Part shown: in pieces, positions 23,330 to 36,310 of the stretch
Position numbering within the stretch: the first letter of the stretch is position 1
Layout: the number at the start of each line of letters is the position of its first letter
Translations under genes and position numbers: made by a program
NCBI RefSeq assembly: GCF_018687715.1
Contig: NC_056755.1
Span: forward strand, 21,607,501 to 21,671,500
DNA length: 64,000 nucleotides
Source of the DNA: Carya illinoinensis
Taxonomy: Eukaryota > Streptophyta > Magnoliopsida > Fagales > Juglandaceae
Direction of reading: 5' to 3'
Notes under the pieces: model-generated
Told to the model about the DNA's origin: nothing
Databases searched by the model: none
Seen by the model: only the letters and a program-made list of their open reading frames with translations

Positions 23330-24130
23330 CCATAACTTGCTCGGTGCACCAGTATTGCCTTAGGGCAATCTTTGGCTTAGTGTCTCGTCTGCCTATAGTG
23401 ATAACATAAGATTGGGGCTTAACGACACTCTCCCTTATGATCCCTATGACAACTACCGCACATTAGCGTCCTTCCTTCCATGCGCATTCTAGGGATAGTT
23501 GGTAGTTGTCCTTCTACCCTAGACATGAACTTTTGAAGGGTACTCGAACTACTTCCCTTGCTAGTAAATGTTCTTCTTTGAAAGCCTATAGGCACAACCA
23601 ACGAATTGCACTATTCTCACTCGGCGATGGAGGCCACATGTACCAATTTCCAGAAATCCTTAATCTCCAGTCACGTTTACTTGAGCCCTAATTCGCGCCT
23701 GCAACATCTCCTAAAACCGCTTCACTCTCATGCTCTTAGTAGAAATGAGGTAAGGGGAAAACCTCCCCAATTCCATAAACTTAGCAGCATATTGCTCAAT
23801 AGGCATGTTGCCCTAAACCACGTTAGTGAAATCTTTTGACTTCTATTGTCTCACAATAGTAGGAAAGTAACAATTGTCGAACTCCTTCTTAAATCTTTCC
23901 TATGATATCCTTTCCATGGCTCCCAGCTCTATGGTAAGAAGTTGTATTTTGAAACCTCACCATAGTGTCGCCTTTCCTTGGAGCAAATAGCTCACGTACA
24001 AGACTTTCTTTCGGTGCAACCTCATAATTCAAAAGTCCTTTCAATATCCTTAATCCACCTCTCCTTGACTTCATTGGACCCTCATTACTAAGGAGTCTTA
24101 GGTAATGGTAAGCCAAACAACTCTTCCCTT
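23330..24130 (-). pseudogene. Ty3/gypsy gag, C-terminal half with zinc knuckles
   Basis: The minus strand encodes TLMCGSCHRDHKGECR, a CX2CX3HX3C knuckle characteristic of chromovirus gag, at about 23419-23470. A degenerate second knuckle (CYHYRQTRH.AKDCP, missing one cysteine) follows at about 23370. Upstream frames to 24116 are basic and broken by frameshifts. It fits as the gag of the minus-strand element whose protease, RT and RNase H lie at 19073-21010, separated from them by the LTR-like insertion. Confidence 0.65.
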
Positions 24131-24149
24131 GGAGAACCTCATGACTAAA

Positions 24150-26411
24150 CCTACAAGTGACATGTTTGGATGATGTTATGTTAATGTATATCTTGGATAT
24201 GCAATGTTTAAGGTTTCGGCTTTAACCTAGTCATATGCTATGTGTGCTTGTTTTGATCCACGAATGTGTGTAAGCATATGAATATGAAATGAGTTTATGA
24301 AAATCCATGTTTCGAGAACTTGGATGTTTTGGCCAAGGCTATTTTGAGAGAAACCGAATCTACTTTGGGCTTGAAAGAGTGTATTTTACATGTGTTTACA
24401 TGTATTCATCCTATGATTGTATGTTCCAATATTTTCAAGCCATATTGTGAGATGTACATGGTGATTTGGTTCATATGTGTTTCAGGCTGTCCATATTTGC
24501 ATAAGGTTGATGAGTTGCTATGTCATGTTTCATGCATTGGAGTCTATACTTTTCAAAGTAAAGAGTCTAAGTAATTTTTGTCATGACCCCAAATGCTAGG
24601 ATGGGAAAATGCCCTAGTGGAACTCCCTATCCACTCTGGGGTGTTTAAAGTTGATTGAAGACCCCTAAGTCGATGAAGTATAGTTGATGGGCCTCGGAAG
24701 GTTCCTATGAAAGGATACAATTTCAACTAAAACTAGTGGGTGAGTGTTACAATGAAGGTGAAGTAAGTGAGCTACCGTAAAAAGAGAATGTTTATGATAA
24801 GACATAGTCACCTCGATCAAAGAGATCGATAGTTGATGTGGTAACTAGCGGGGAACAAATGATGCTTAGAGGAGCCATGAAGTATCCAGTCATGTGAATC
24901 GTGAAATGAATAAGGCATTTGAGCTCTATGATATGATATGTTATGCCATGAAATGTTATGATATGGTATGTTATACCATAAAACGTTATGATATGGTATG
25001 TTATGCCAAGTACAAGAACCTGAGCTCGAATGATATGAACACGTGTTAAGAAGTCTAAAGATGAAAAGAACGTTTATGAGAAGTTTAAGTTGCATGTGTC
25101 AAAGTTCTATGTAAAAGTTCATGTTCATGCATTTGTTATAAACTGCTATTGTTTGTGGTATGCTTATATGTGCATGTGTTATTTATTGTATGTTGACTAT
25201 TTACTTATTGAGATTTCTTGAAATCTCACTGTGATAGTTTCCACTACTATTTCCCCAACCAAAATGGTAGAAGTAGTGACAAGACTAGATGAGAAAGCAA
25301 AAGAGGACATCAATCCCTCCGGGGAGGATAGTGTTGAAAATGGAGGCTAACTCTTCTGAGCCCTTGATCCCCAAGCTTTTGGAGTCCATTGACAAGACCC
25401 TCATTGAAGCCTTGCAACTCATTGATGACCTTAAGTGACTCAGGAACCTAAGCAAGGGTCGGTTCCTTGAGAAGAGGATTAAAGCAAAGAGGCTTTATTC
25501 TTTTGGCGTTTGTCTCCTAATGGATATTTGGAAATGAAGCAAGCTGAAGCATGATTTGGTGGTAGTATTCTAAGGATTTCTTGGGAAAAACTTTATTTTG
25601 GATAGTCACTAGTTTTGGGGAAATGATTTCAAGCTATTAACTTTTTTGGAAACTTGTCTATGGAAGTATTATCTTTTGGGATTTTACATTGGTACCATGT
25701 TTAATTATTTGCCACCGTTCTTAAGTAGTTTAAGAATTTTTTTCATTGCGATTTGCTACATATTGCTAGGTTATAGGTGTATTACATCTTAATTGTCATG
25801 TATGAGAGGTATGCAACCTTGTGTTGCATATCCCGATACTTCAGTCACCGTTCAATCCCAAGCGAGGGCTGGGGGCGTCACAATGGTAGTGAGCTCTTCT
25901 AAGCTCTATATTCCGAAATTACTAAAGACCATTGACAAGATTATTACCGAAGTACTTCACCTCATGGACGAGTTAAAGTGATTCAGGAACCTTGGCAAGA
26001 ATCAGTTCCTTGAAAAGAAAGCAAAGCTGGAAGGGCTATGAAGACTTAGATCTTTTGAAAAGGGACCTGAAATGAAACTTTTGTGGAACAATTCTCTGTT
26101 TCGATTGGTCCCATGTTTTGGGAAAAAGAACACATTCACCTTTTTGGAGTAACTTATGAATTGAAGTTCTATGATGATGGCAATGTTGGGTTTTGCTTAG
26201 TTTACAATACCATCTGCTAAGGCAATTGCTTTAGGCGTTGCCTAGTTTCACACAAACCATTTATATTCTATTGCATTATTTATTGCATAATGCTTGTATA
26301 TTTAGGAGCATTGCATGTTATTTGTTATGTACAAGGGGTATGTAGCCTTGCGTTGCATGTCCCAGTATTTTAGTCACTGTCCAATCCAAAGCAAGGGCTG
26401 GGGGTGCCACA
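24150..26411 (+). mobile_element. LTR (3' part) with duplicated 3' end
   Basis: The segment is homologous to the 3' half of the 10905-16718 LTR. Shared landmarks are 'gtcatgaccccaaatgc', 'tggaactccctatccactct' and 'tgagatttcttgaaatctcac', and the end GGGCTGGGGGCGTCACA. The end occurs twice, at 25882 and at 26411 (GGGTGCCACA), because about 530 bases are duplicated in tandem. The 5' part of the LTR is missing or unrecognised; similarity fades near 24150 next to gag sequence. No internal domain follows. Confidence 0.65.
25345..26411 (+). repeat. Tandem duplication of an LTR 3' end (about 530 bp x2)
   Basis: Segments 25345-25882 and 25883-26411 align along their length: 'cttctgagcccttgatccc' with 'cttctaagctctatattcc', 'gtgactcaggaacctaagcaag' with 'gtgattcaggaaccttggcaag', and the same CGTCACA/TGCCACA ends. 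The copies have diverged visibly, so the duplication is not recent. Confidence 0.75.
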
Positions 26412-26705
26412 ACAATCTTTAATTTTCAACTGCAGACAAGAGACCATGGAGTTCGAAACAACTAAAGGTCCATTAGCCATCCACTTATCAAAACAAAACA
26501 AAACATTACCCTCTTGCACCATGATAGACATATTTTCCAGGACTTCCGGCAACACCTTACTTGAAAACAAAACTAGAAGCGAAAACCAGCTTACCTGAGC
26601 AACTATATTGGTAGAATCTCCAACATAAACTATACACGATCTTTTAGAAAATATCTTCATGTTATTTGCTAAGAAAATATGTAACTTGGCCTTCAATTGG
26701 ATCAT
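26412..26705 (-). pseudogene. Possible LINE fragment
   Basis: A 111-codon minus-strand open frame (26370-26705) contains GNVLFCFDKWMANGPL, resembling the 'FW.D.W..GPL' segment between RT and RNase H of plant LINEs. There is no other domain and no A-tail. It lies between an LTR end and the CACTA remnant. The assignment is weak. Confidence 0.25.
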
Positions 26706-26710
26706 TGAAG

Positions 26711-27137
26711 GGGAACACGAAGCAAATGATGTTAACTTTTATGGATTTTTAAACGATATTTTGAAGCTACATTACCTGGGAGGTCATCAAGTATACATTT
26801 TCAAATGTGATTGATGGGATATTGAAAAACAAAGAACATGAACACAAATAGACAATCATTTTACAAGTATAAATATATCTCAAGTTTGGTATAAGGACGA
26901 TCATTTTGTTGTAGCATGCCAAGCATCACAAGTATTTTATCTCAATGATACTGAATCAGGAGGTAATTGGAGAGTAGTAGATAAAATTACTAATAGGAAG
27001 ATCTATGATGCACCCTTGATGATAGAGGAAGAAAATGGAGAAGCGGTTGAAACTGAAGCATATTAGGAAAATGAATTTTTCAGGTTTAATGCATGTGTGG
27101 AACTTGATGAGGGGGATTTGGCTCTATTGTTGGAAGA
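26711..27137 (+). pseudogene. CACTA transposon protein, DUF4216-type domain
   Basis: The plus strand encodes VNFYGFLNDILKLHYLGG and YIFKCD, then after two in-frame lesions ISQVWYKDDHFVVACQAS and QVFYLNDTESGGNWRVV. This is the pattern of the DUF4216 domain that accompanies the DUF4218/TNP2 transposase in plant CACTA elements. An acidic tail follows and is interrupted after codons for a leucine-rich stretch at 27137. The frame resumes at 31902 beyond a solo LTR. The upstream transposase part was not seen; an LTR end and a possible LINE piece occupy that side. Confidence 0.72.
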
Positions 27138-27769
27138 TGTAATGCCCCCAGATTTCCATTTGGGATCGGACGGACATCCGAAGCGTCGGGACATACAACA
27201 CAAGGTTACCTGCCCATGTTTATTACATATAAGATGCAATGTTCCTAACATGCATCTAGCATTATGCAATATTCACAGCGGATAATTTTTTTTTTGAGCA
27301 ATACTATGCACCAAACCTATAATATTTCAAATAGTTAAATCATAATCCAAGCATAATTAACAAAATAAACATCCACGATTTCAGTATGAGTATTAGAAAA
27401 CTGTAATCTCAAAAACATGATAGACCAGACTCCATATTTACATTACCAAAATGCACTATTGAGGAAGTTCGTCCAATAACTCGTGTAACTCAACTAACCA
27501 GGCCAGAATACTGTTCAAAAACTAACTATGGAAGCTATAAGCTCCGCGTTGTGTTTGCGGCGTCTAGTCAACCTCCTCCAATCTACCAATGTCTACTCCT
27601 TATTCTGATCCTGACACATCGCCTACCACGGTAAGATTTGATTAAATCTCAATAAGTTAATAGGAAACTCCCACATAGGTTAATGATGCATGAATGACAG
27701 TAAAAGCATGAATGCATAATTAAAGTTGTAAGTAAGTATAATATAATTTGATATATAGCATGGCATAAC

Positions 27770-28380
27770 TGGCATAACCTGAACTGAAACATAAATCGAA
27801 CTTGACTTGACATTACATGAACTTGAACTTAAAACATAACATGGACTAGCAACATAACAAGAATGTGAACTTGAAATATAACATGGACTTGAAACATAAC
27901 ATGAACGTACATAACATAAACATGAACTTGAACTTAACATAAACCTGAGCATAACATGACATAAACGTGAACTTGAGACATAATGTGAACGTGAACATAA
28001 CATAACGTGAATGTGAACTTAAACATAACATGGCATGAACATGAACTTGAAACATAACATGAACATGAATATAACATAACATGAACGTGAGCTTGAACAT
28101 AACATAAACGTGAACATAACATGATATGAACATGAACTTGAAACTTAATGTGAACATGATCATAATATAACATGAATGTGAACTTGAACATAACATAACA
28201 TAAACGTGAACATAACACAATATAAACATGAACTTGAAACTTAACATGAACATGGACATAACATAACATGAACGTGAGTTTAAACATACCACAAACGTGA
28301 ACATAACATGATATGAACATGAACTTGAAACTTAACGTAAACATGAATATAACATGTACGTGACCGTAATATAACATAAC
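27770..28380. repeat. Minisatellite of ACATGAACGTGAACTTGAA words
   Basis: Variants of 'cataacatgaacgtgaacttgaa' repeat throughout, with a higher-order spacing near 91-98 bases ('gaacttgaaact' at about 28133, 28230 and 28321). It lies inside the 4.76-kb LTR and abuts a second repeat block. Confidence 0.85.
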
Positions 28381-28780
28381 GGTATATTATACTCCTTCAC
28401 TGTAGTACTCGTCAGCGCATAGCCTTGACTGCAGTACCAGGCAACGCGTTTCATCCTTCTGTAGTATGGTAGATTATACTCTTTTACTATAGTATTTGGC
28501 AGCACATAGCCTTGACCACAGTACCAGGCAACGCGTATTATCATTGACCGTAACATAACTTAGCATAATGGTATATTATACTCCTTCACTGTAGTACTCG
28601 ACAGCGCATAGTCTTGACCGCAATACAAGGCAGTGCGTATTATCCTTGACCATAACATAGCTTAACTGATTTAACCATATCTAGTACGGTCGATTATACT
28701 CCTTCGCCTTAGTACTCAGCATTGCATAGCCTTGACCGCAATACCGGGTAACGCGTATCATCCTTGACTGTAGTACAAAT
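28381..28780. repeat. Four-unit tandem repeat inside LTR
   Basis: Units begin GGT(A/C)(T/G)ATTATACTC at 28381, 28468, 28570 and 28688. Each contains 'gtagtactcg-cagcgcatagccttgac' and 'ccaggcaacgcgtat'. Unit spacing varies from 87 to 118 bases. Its place in the LTR matches that of GC-rich blocks in the other LTRs. Confidence 0.85.
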
Positions 28781-31700
28781 TAACTGATAACTAAAACTTA
28801 ATTATTCTCAAAATAAACAACTGTATTTGAGACGAAACATGACTAGAATATGAAAAAACAAAAGTCCTAACATCACATAACATGACTTGAACGTAACTTG
28901 AGAGACATGACTTGATATAGAAATATTTTGTAGTATAACATAATATGTAACAGACAACATTTCATAACATGACAAAACATGTAACAGTAAATATTACATG
29001 ACATGGCATACATGTAATAGATGGCATAACATAATATGACATACTTGTAACATATAGCAATACGTGACATAATAGATTATGTAACAGATAAGCATTTGTG
29101 ACAGAATAAATCATGCGTAACAAATAAACATGTAATGACATGGTATGGGATGGCATATATGATAACATACATACATACATAAATTATAGTTCCCTTACTC
29201 ATCATACATACACAGTAAACTGATAGTAAGTTAGAAGCTAACCTACCTCATTTGTCGTGTTATATGAAAATAAAGCACGAAATACGAGAAACTGTAAGAA
29301 GATATTCTAAAAGTTAGAAATTTAATTACTAACAATTAGAAATGTGTAAAAGAGACAACTTAGAGTAAAATTACCATTTTACCCCTACATGTGAGAAAAT
29401 GACCATTTTACTTCTAATTTAAGAATTTCACATCCTAACTCCAAAAATTTTCAAAGTTTACATTCTTTATGTACATTTTATCCTAAACTCAAATATCAAC
29501 TCAGAAAAATTTTAAATAAATCATAACTATGGAAAACACACTATGGCTGAAACATCCATAAGCCATTTCTCTTGATTTTTGTTGCAATTCCTTCTAATTT
29601 CAAAACTCATGTTTAAACCAAAATTTTGAAACAAGAATCTTTCTATCCTAAGTTTAAAACCATACTTAAAACACCTATTTAGAAAAAACTAATAATCAAC
29701 ACCAAACTTTTTTATAAAAAGATCCAAACACTTGAATCACAAGCTTTGACACTAAATCAAAACATCTTCAAGAATTTTAAAAATCAAATCTTACTTATAA
29801 TATATTCATAACATCATCCTAAGATCAACCATGCTTTAAATCATCAAACTAAAGTCACCAAAATCACAAAATAACACTTGGAGTTTTTGGTTTTACACTT
29901 AGTCCAAAAACATAAACTTTTTCTTCAACTAACTTTGATAAATCTCTGAATCAATGGCTTAAGAAGGTGATATCTTTGAAATAAAGCATCACATGGTTTA
30001 AAAATGTGTCATAAAGAATATCCAACCATCAAACTTAAACTCACGGGTTAAAAATCAATAAAATATGGATCTAATTCAAAAACATCAAATCTTAGGTCTA
30101 ACCAAAATCCTCTTGCATAGAAAAACTATATCTTTGAAACTAATACTAAATATCTTCAAAGTAACATCTTAACATGAAACTAAGACACTTAGGATCATCA
30201 TATAAAAATATCAAAGCCTTTAGAGTAAGGTCAAATCTCAAAAGATTCAAACTTTCTCCAAATAAAAATTGTTTTTCCACTTCCAATTTTCAAGTTTCTA
30301 GATATAAGAAAATCTATCATCAAAAGCTTTGGTCATGCAACAAAACCTCAATTAACACTCTTAAACATATGCTAACAATACTCCATAAAATATTCTGACC
30401 AAAATATGTCTATTAGCTTGGTCAAAATTTCCAAAACATAACATACTCTCTAGTTTCACGCCCAGAATGACCTTTCCATAGTTAAAAATACTTTTTATAG
30501 ATCAAATGACCATGGAATGATACGATGACCATGGAATGATATGAATAATATGTCTAAGGAAACCATACTCAAAGACAAACAACTTTGGTGAAGGAGTCAT
30601 TCTGTGAAAATACTTACATAGGGTCAAAACGCTCCACGCAAAAGTGTGTCTTGCACAACTCTATACTTCTGGAGGGAGAAGATATGGGCTTGAAAGACCC
30701 TTGATTGGAGGTGGCTATGTGACATAAAGTGGAGAATAGTGAGGGAAAAAGGACTGCTTACAGAAGTTGTGAGATATGGAGGTTGATAAGGTGGGTTTCT
30801 CCATCACATCAAGGCACTAATGGGTGCATCCAAGGGCAGTGGATGGTCTGCCATGTGGGGGAGGGAACTTCTTCAAGAAGCTTTGCCAAGGTGGCCAAAT
30901 TCGTGGGTCTTGGTGGGCCTCAACCAAGTGAGCTTCAATTTGGGGTTTAAAAGGGGTTTGGTTAGGGTTTGAGATGCTATCAAGTCCAAATCCAATTTTT
31001 CTTGGCCCAATCAAATTTTCAAGATTTAAAAGATTGGATAATGATGTCATAATAAGGATTTGATAAATTAATGGCATGTGAAAATGATTTAATCAAGTAA
31101 TTAAACACAATGCTAGAAATTGGATAAAAATGAGTTTAGAAGCCAACTTTTGGGTTTAGGGAAACCGCTTAGGGTTTCGGTTTTCAACCAAGATTTTGAG
31201 GTTTTAATTGGATTTCAACCATTTAGGGTCTTGCTAGGGTTGAAACTCTCTTTGGTCTGGCACAATTTGGTTGATCAGATAAAAAAAGTTTTGCTTAGGT
31301 GATATGATTTCACACCTTGATTTTTTTCACAAATCCATCTAATGGTTCCTCTTTGTACCAAGTGTCTAATACTATTCATTATGTGTGGCTAAGATCTTGC
31401 CAAGTGTCTAAATAAAACTTCTCTAACCTAATTTGGACATTCCATACCGTGATTTTGAAAACACTGCACTTAGTACGCTTATCGAAATTACTATTTACTC
31501 AAAAAAATGCATAATAAACTTAGTACTAAAAAATCCTAAATATTTATATTAACCTACAGTGAAAATCGTTTACCAATACTCAACCCCGAAGTACCCCTAA
31601 AAATAAATTCACAGTTTCAAACAAACGTTTCGTCCAAATTATGAAAATGGGTTATTGAACCATAAAATTCTAAATATACAACTGAGTTTAGTGGCACAGA

Positions 31701-31901
31701 CCATGACATATTCTGACACTCTAACTATTTCAAACAATTAAAATCACATTTTTGGCATCATAGTGAGTGATAACATTGACTATATTGACAGACTAAAACC
31801 TTTACGATTAGTCGATTCGTGAAAATTTACGGAGTCTTCACAAGATTCTTAAAGTATATAGAAATTCTACCATTGAATTTCTAGTGGGCTATTACAGAAG
31901 A

Positions 31902-31980
31902 TGATGTTACATTTAAGTATGTTGATGAGTTACTTGCTAACAAGACAGTTATTAATGAGTATCTTAGCAATAAGGGTAGG
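31902..31980 (+). pseudogene. CACTA gene continuation, C-terminal segment
   Basis: This piece continues the frame broken at 27137, encoding VTFKYVDELLANK and VINEYLSNK. It lies between the right target duplication of the solo LTR and the left target duplication of a LINE. Both insertions therefore landed within about 80 bases of each other in one gene. Confidence 0.6.
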
Positions 31981-32059
31981 TAAAAGTTAACAAGGAGGGG
32001 GCCTTCATTGATGCAAAGTTGAACTTGGTGGCGGCTGCTGAGCAGCGCCGCCAAGAGCA

Positions 32060-32995
32060 ATGAAAATCTTGAGTTGGAACTGTAGGGGGCTTGGTAACCC
32101 CCGTACAGTTCATGACCTTCACAAGCTAGTGAAGGATAAGGGACCAGACTTGGTTTTTTTGATGGAAACCAAGTTAGAAGCGTATAGATGAGAATTCCTT
32201 AAGAGGAAACTATATTATGAGGGATGTTTTGTAGTTAATCCGTTAGGAAGAAGTGGAGGATTGGCTTTACTATGGAAGATGGAAACTGATGTGATAATTC
32301 AATCCTATATTAGATTTCATATCAATGCAATAATTAAGGTAGACAAGGAGGACAGGGAGTGGCAGTTTACTGGATTTTATGGACATTCAAAGGTTAGTAA
32401 GAGGCAAGTGTCATGGGATATTTTATTGTCTTTAAAGCCTTCTAATCCTATGGCTTGGTTTGTTTGTGGGGACTTCAATGAAATATTAGCTCAAGATGAG
32501 AAGAGAGGAGGGAACCTGCGATGTGAATCTCAGATGCATAAATTTAGAAATGTGGTAGATATGGGGGGATTGTTTGACTTGGGATGGTCGAATTCCAAGT
32601 TTACCTGGTGCAATAGACATAAGGATGACACTTTTACTATAGAGAGACTGGACATAGGCTTAGCAAACAGAGAATGGTTGGGGTGTTTCAACTCAATTAG
32701 AGTGGAAACTCTGGTGGCAAGAAGCTCGGATCATAGACCTTTATTCTTTTCAACTCAAGAGCTACCTGCACATAGAAGAGGCTGTCATAAGTCTTTCAAG
32801 TATGAAGGGGCTTGGGGTCAAGAGGAACAATGTAAAGAAATTATAAGCAAAGTATGGATGCAGGAAAGTTCAAATGTTGATCCCATAAGAGATGTACAAC
32901 AAACTCTTAGAAACTGTAGAGTATCCTTATCAAGATGGAAGAAATCTCATTTTTTAGACTTGGAAAAGGAGATTAATAAGAAATCTGCTTACTAA
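32060..32995 (+). pseudogene. LINE 1 ORF2 endonuclease domain
   Basis: The ATG at 32060 overlaps the ORF1 stop as ATGA. The domain opens MKILSWNCRGLGNP, has the catalytic glutamate in FLMETKL, WFVCGDFNEIL in the middle and ARSSDHRPLFF with the final Asp-His pair, i.e. an apurinic-type (exonuclease/endonuclease/phosphatase) LINE endonuclease that nicks the target DNA. A TGA at 32189-32191 interrupts it. The frame ends at TAA 32993-32995, after which coding resumes in another frame. Confidence 0.9.
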
Positions 32996-32999
32996 AACA

Positions 33000-35093
33000 A
33001 CTGCAGGATGATGAAAACCAGTATAATGAGGAGGAGATTGTGAGACTACAAAATGAAGTGGGGGTTTTACTTCAGAAAGAGGATCTTAAATGGAGGCAAA
33101 GGGCAAAAAGGCATTGGTATCAAGGGGGGACAGAAATACAAGGTTCTTTCATGCATGTGCAACAAAAAGAAAGAAAAAGAATTTTATAAAACATGTCAGA
33201 GATGCAGAGGGCATTTTGAGAAGTGAAGAATCTGATATTGCCAGTGCTTTCAAGGATCATTTTCAGAGGATTTTTTCTACTTCGAATCCAAAGGAAGAAG
33301 ATATAGATGCCTGTTTGCAAAGTGTGGACACTAAAGTGACAAAAGCAATGAATGATGATCTTGTGGCTCCCTTTCAGCAAGAGGAGGTATTGGAAGCACT
33401 TCAACAGATGGGGCCTTTCAAATCTCCTGGGCCAGATGGGTTTGGAGCAGACTTCTACCAACATCACTAGGCAGCTGTGGGTCCTAAACTTTGTAAGGCA
33501 GTTCTAAATGTACTAAATGGGGGAGATATGCCAAGTGAGTTGCAATTAACAAATATTGTGCTTATTCCTAAAGTAGAGGATCCACTTTCTGTTAATGAGT
33601 TTAGACCTATTTCTTTATGCAATGTTTTGTATAAGTTCATAGCAAAAGTTCTAGCAAATAGGCTTAAGCATGTATTACCTTTTATAATATCTAGGCTGCA
33701 AAGTGCATTTGTTCCAAGCAGATCAATTATTGACAATGTGATGGTGGCCTAGGAGATTCTTCATACCATGAAAGCAAGACAAAGAGGAAGAGAAGGAAGC
33801 ATGGCTCTAAAGCTAGATATGTCAAAGGCATATGATAGAATAGAGTGGACTTTTTTTAGGTCCATAATGAAGAAGCTGGGTTTCTGTGAAAAATGGATCC
33901 AATTGATTTTGAAGTGTGTAGAATCGGTTAGATATTCAATTGTGGTGAATGGAAAGGTAGGTGATACTTTCATGCCTACTAGAGGACTAAGGCAAGGTGA
34001 CCCTTTGTCTCCTTACTTGTTTATCCTACGTGCTGAGGGACTTAGTTCCATGTTGAGTGATGCTACTGCCAAAGGGAGTATAAAAGGGGTAGCTGTTATC
34101 AGAGGTGGGACTAGAATCAATCATCTCCTCTTTGCTGATGATTGTGTGATCTTTAGCAAGGCAAGTAAAGAAGAGTGGTTGACTAAACATGATCTTTTGC
34201 TGATATATAAAGTTTCCTCAGGCCAAAAGCTGAATAGACAGAAGACTGCAATCTTGTTTAGTTCCAATACCAGTGAGATTATAAAAAGGGAAGTTGTAGC
34301 CGAGGCAGGTGATGTTATTTGTGGTGACTATGGTAAATATCTTGGTCTTCCAACTATGATTGGAAGATTAAAATATGAAACTTTCAGAAATATAAAAGAA
34401 AGGGCATGGAGGAGGATTAGAAGCTGGAAAAACTCCTTTTTGTCTAGTGTTGGTCGAGAGGTGTTGATTAAGGCTGTTTTACAATCTATTCCTACTTACA
34501 CAATGAATGTGTTCAGATTTCCAAGGAAGTTGTGTAATGAGATCAATTCTATTATTGCAAGTTTCTGGTGGAGTGGTAAAAAAGATAGTAGGGGTATTCA
34601 TTGGAAGAGTTGGGATAAAATGGGAGAAAATAAAAAGGAATGTGGGAGGGGGTTTAGAGATATTGATGTTTTTAATAAGGCTATGTTAGCCAAACAAGGG
34701 TGGATGTTACAAATAAAGTGTGATTCTTTGGTAGCAAAGATTTTTAAGGAAAAGTATTTCAGAAAATGTCAGTTCATTGATGCAAAGATTGGATATAAGC
34801 CCTCTTTTATGTGGAGGAGTTTATTAGCTGCACAAGATTTGGTGAAAGCAGGTATGGTATGGAGAGTGGGTAATGGGGAGAGTATCTTTATTTGGAAGGA
34901 TAAGTGGCTCCATAATGGCTCAGGTTTTAAAGTTAGATCACCTATTAATACTCTTTTTGCAGACTCGAAGGTAAGCTCTCTTATCTTTGAGGATTTGCAT
35001 TACTGGAATGAGAGCTTAGTAGGGGATGTGTTCAGCAAGGGGGAGGCAACACAGATTTGCAGTATACCCTTAAGTTGGCAAGGGGGAGGATGA
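33000..35093 (+). pseudogene. LINE 1 ORF2 reverse transcriptase domain
   Basis: The order is [81 protein letters not shown] and the catalytic LLFADDCVIF (FADD at 34131-34142), then YLGLPTMIG and the thumb. All RT landmarks are present and the two catalytic aspartates are intact. TAG stops at 33468-33470 and 33750-33752 and a frameshift near 35085 disable it. Confidence 0.93.
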
Positions 35094-35094
35094 A

Positions 35095-36144
35095 ATGATG
35101 TGGGGCTTCACCAAGGATGGTAGGTTTTCTGTGAGAAGTGCCTATCATTTAGGCAATGCCTTGGGAAAATCTATGGTTGGGGAATGCTCTAATAAAGAAG
35201 TTCAGAAGCAAATTTGGGAAGGGGTTTGGAGACTAAATGTACCTAATCCTACAAAACAGTTTGTGTGGAAGGCTTTGAAGAGCATATTACCAATGAGGCA
35301 GAATCTAGTGCAGAGAAAAATAATTGAAGATGCTACATGTCAGATCTGTCAAAGGGGTGAAGAAACAATATGCCATGTCCTATGGTCATGCCCAGCTGCA
35401 AGTGATGTATGGGCAGAGAGTGGGAGTGGTCTTCAGAAATGGCCTAGTGAAGAAAAAGACTTTTTTGTGTTATGGTCTGAAATGCAAACTAGATTGCAGC
35501 AGAGTAAATTAGAAGAAGTATCTATGATACTGAGAGGACTATGGACTAGGAGAAACATGATGATTTTTGAAAGGAAGTTTGAGAGTCCAAGGAGAGTGCT
35601 TACTGCAGCAATGATCAGTCTTCAAAGTTTTCAAGGTGCTCATGCTACACTAAACAAACTGAAGGGGTCTAATGTTCAGACAAGAAAGGACATCAAATGG
35701 AAGCCACCAGATGAAAGTGTTTCTAAGGTAAATTTTGATGCAGCTATAGATAAGAACAATTTTAAATTGGGCTTGGGTATAGTGGCAAGGAACCATGTGG
35801 GAGAGGTTCTGTTTACCTTAAGTTCTTCTTAACAGTTTAGTGGCAACTCTGATATGGTTGAAGCAGCTACTCTTTGGAGAGCTATGGAGCTTGTTTTGGA
35901 GCTTGATGTCAGGATGGTGGTGTTTGAGGGAGATGCTGACAGGGTGATTAAAGGGGTAACAGAGGTAGGGGACAACTATGCATGGATGGAGCAGCAATAT
36001 GCCAATATACGGGGTAGGCTGTTATTGAGGCCTGACTGGTCAGTGAGCTTCATTCATAGAGAAGGAAACTATGTGGCACATGCATTAGCTAAGAGAGCAT
36101 TGAGTATGGAAGGGGAGTGGTGCTGGATTGAGGATGGAACTTGA
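35095..36144 (+). pseudogene. LINE 1 ORF2 zinc-binding linker and RNase H
   Basis: The zf-RVT segment reads WRLNVPNPTKQFVWKAL then CQICQRGEETICHVLWSCP (Cys-Cys-His-Cys). The RNase H follows with VNFDAAID, EAATLWRAMELV, FEGDADRVI and GNYVAHALAKRA, giving the D-E-D-H set. One TAA at 35830-35832 splits the domain. A C-terminal RNase H is characteristic of this plant L1 clade. About 140 bases of 3' UTR and the poly(A) run follow. Confidence 0.92.
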
Positions 36145-36310
36145 GAAATTACTAGTATAATTGTTAGAGATATGTCTTGTAGCAATGAAGGGAGTTAAGT
36201 GAGTGATAGTGTATTGAGAGTTTTAAGTGAGTGTTGCTATCTTGTAACACATTTTATGGATGAATGAAAAGTATTGATGAATGTTTAAAAAAAAAAGTAA
36301 TAAGGGTAGG

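Larger units (their letters stand above)
27138..31896 (-). mobile_element. Solo LTR (4.76 kb) inserted in the CACTA gene
   Basis: On the plus strand it begins TGTAATGCCCCC and ends GTGGGCTATTACA; the minus-strand start TGTAATAGCCCACTAG is that of a chromovirus-type LTR. Identical GAAGA flanks (27133-27137 and 31897-31901) prove insertion, and the reading frame of the CACTA gene continues across it. It contains two tandem-repeat blocks (27770-28380 and 28381-28780) and long AT-rich parts. No coding sequence was recognised inside; the cysteine/valine/methionine-rich open frames at 27680-28377 are repeat artefacts. Confidence 0.87.
31981..36296 (+). mobile_element. LINE 1: plant L1-type, 5'-truncated, 4.3 kb
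   Basis: Flanked by a 15-bp target duplication with one mismatch (AGCAATAAGGGTAGG at 31966-31980; AGTAATAAGGGTAGG at 36296-36310) and ending in a poly(A) run at 36287-36296. It carries the last codons of ORF1 and a complete-length ORF2 order: endonuclease, reverse transcriptase, zinc-binding linker, RNase H. ORF1 is otherwise missing, so reverse transcription stopped early. The coding region has several stops and two frameshifts. Confidence 0.93.

Noticed and set aside
27680..28377. Cys/Val/Met-rich open frames of up to 152 codons
   Set aside because: They follow the minisatellite inside the 4.76-kb LTR; no protein family and no start context.
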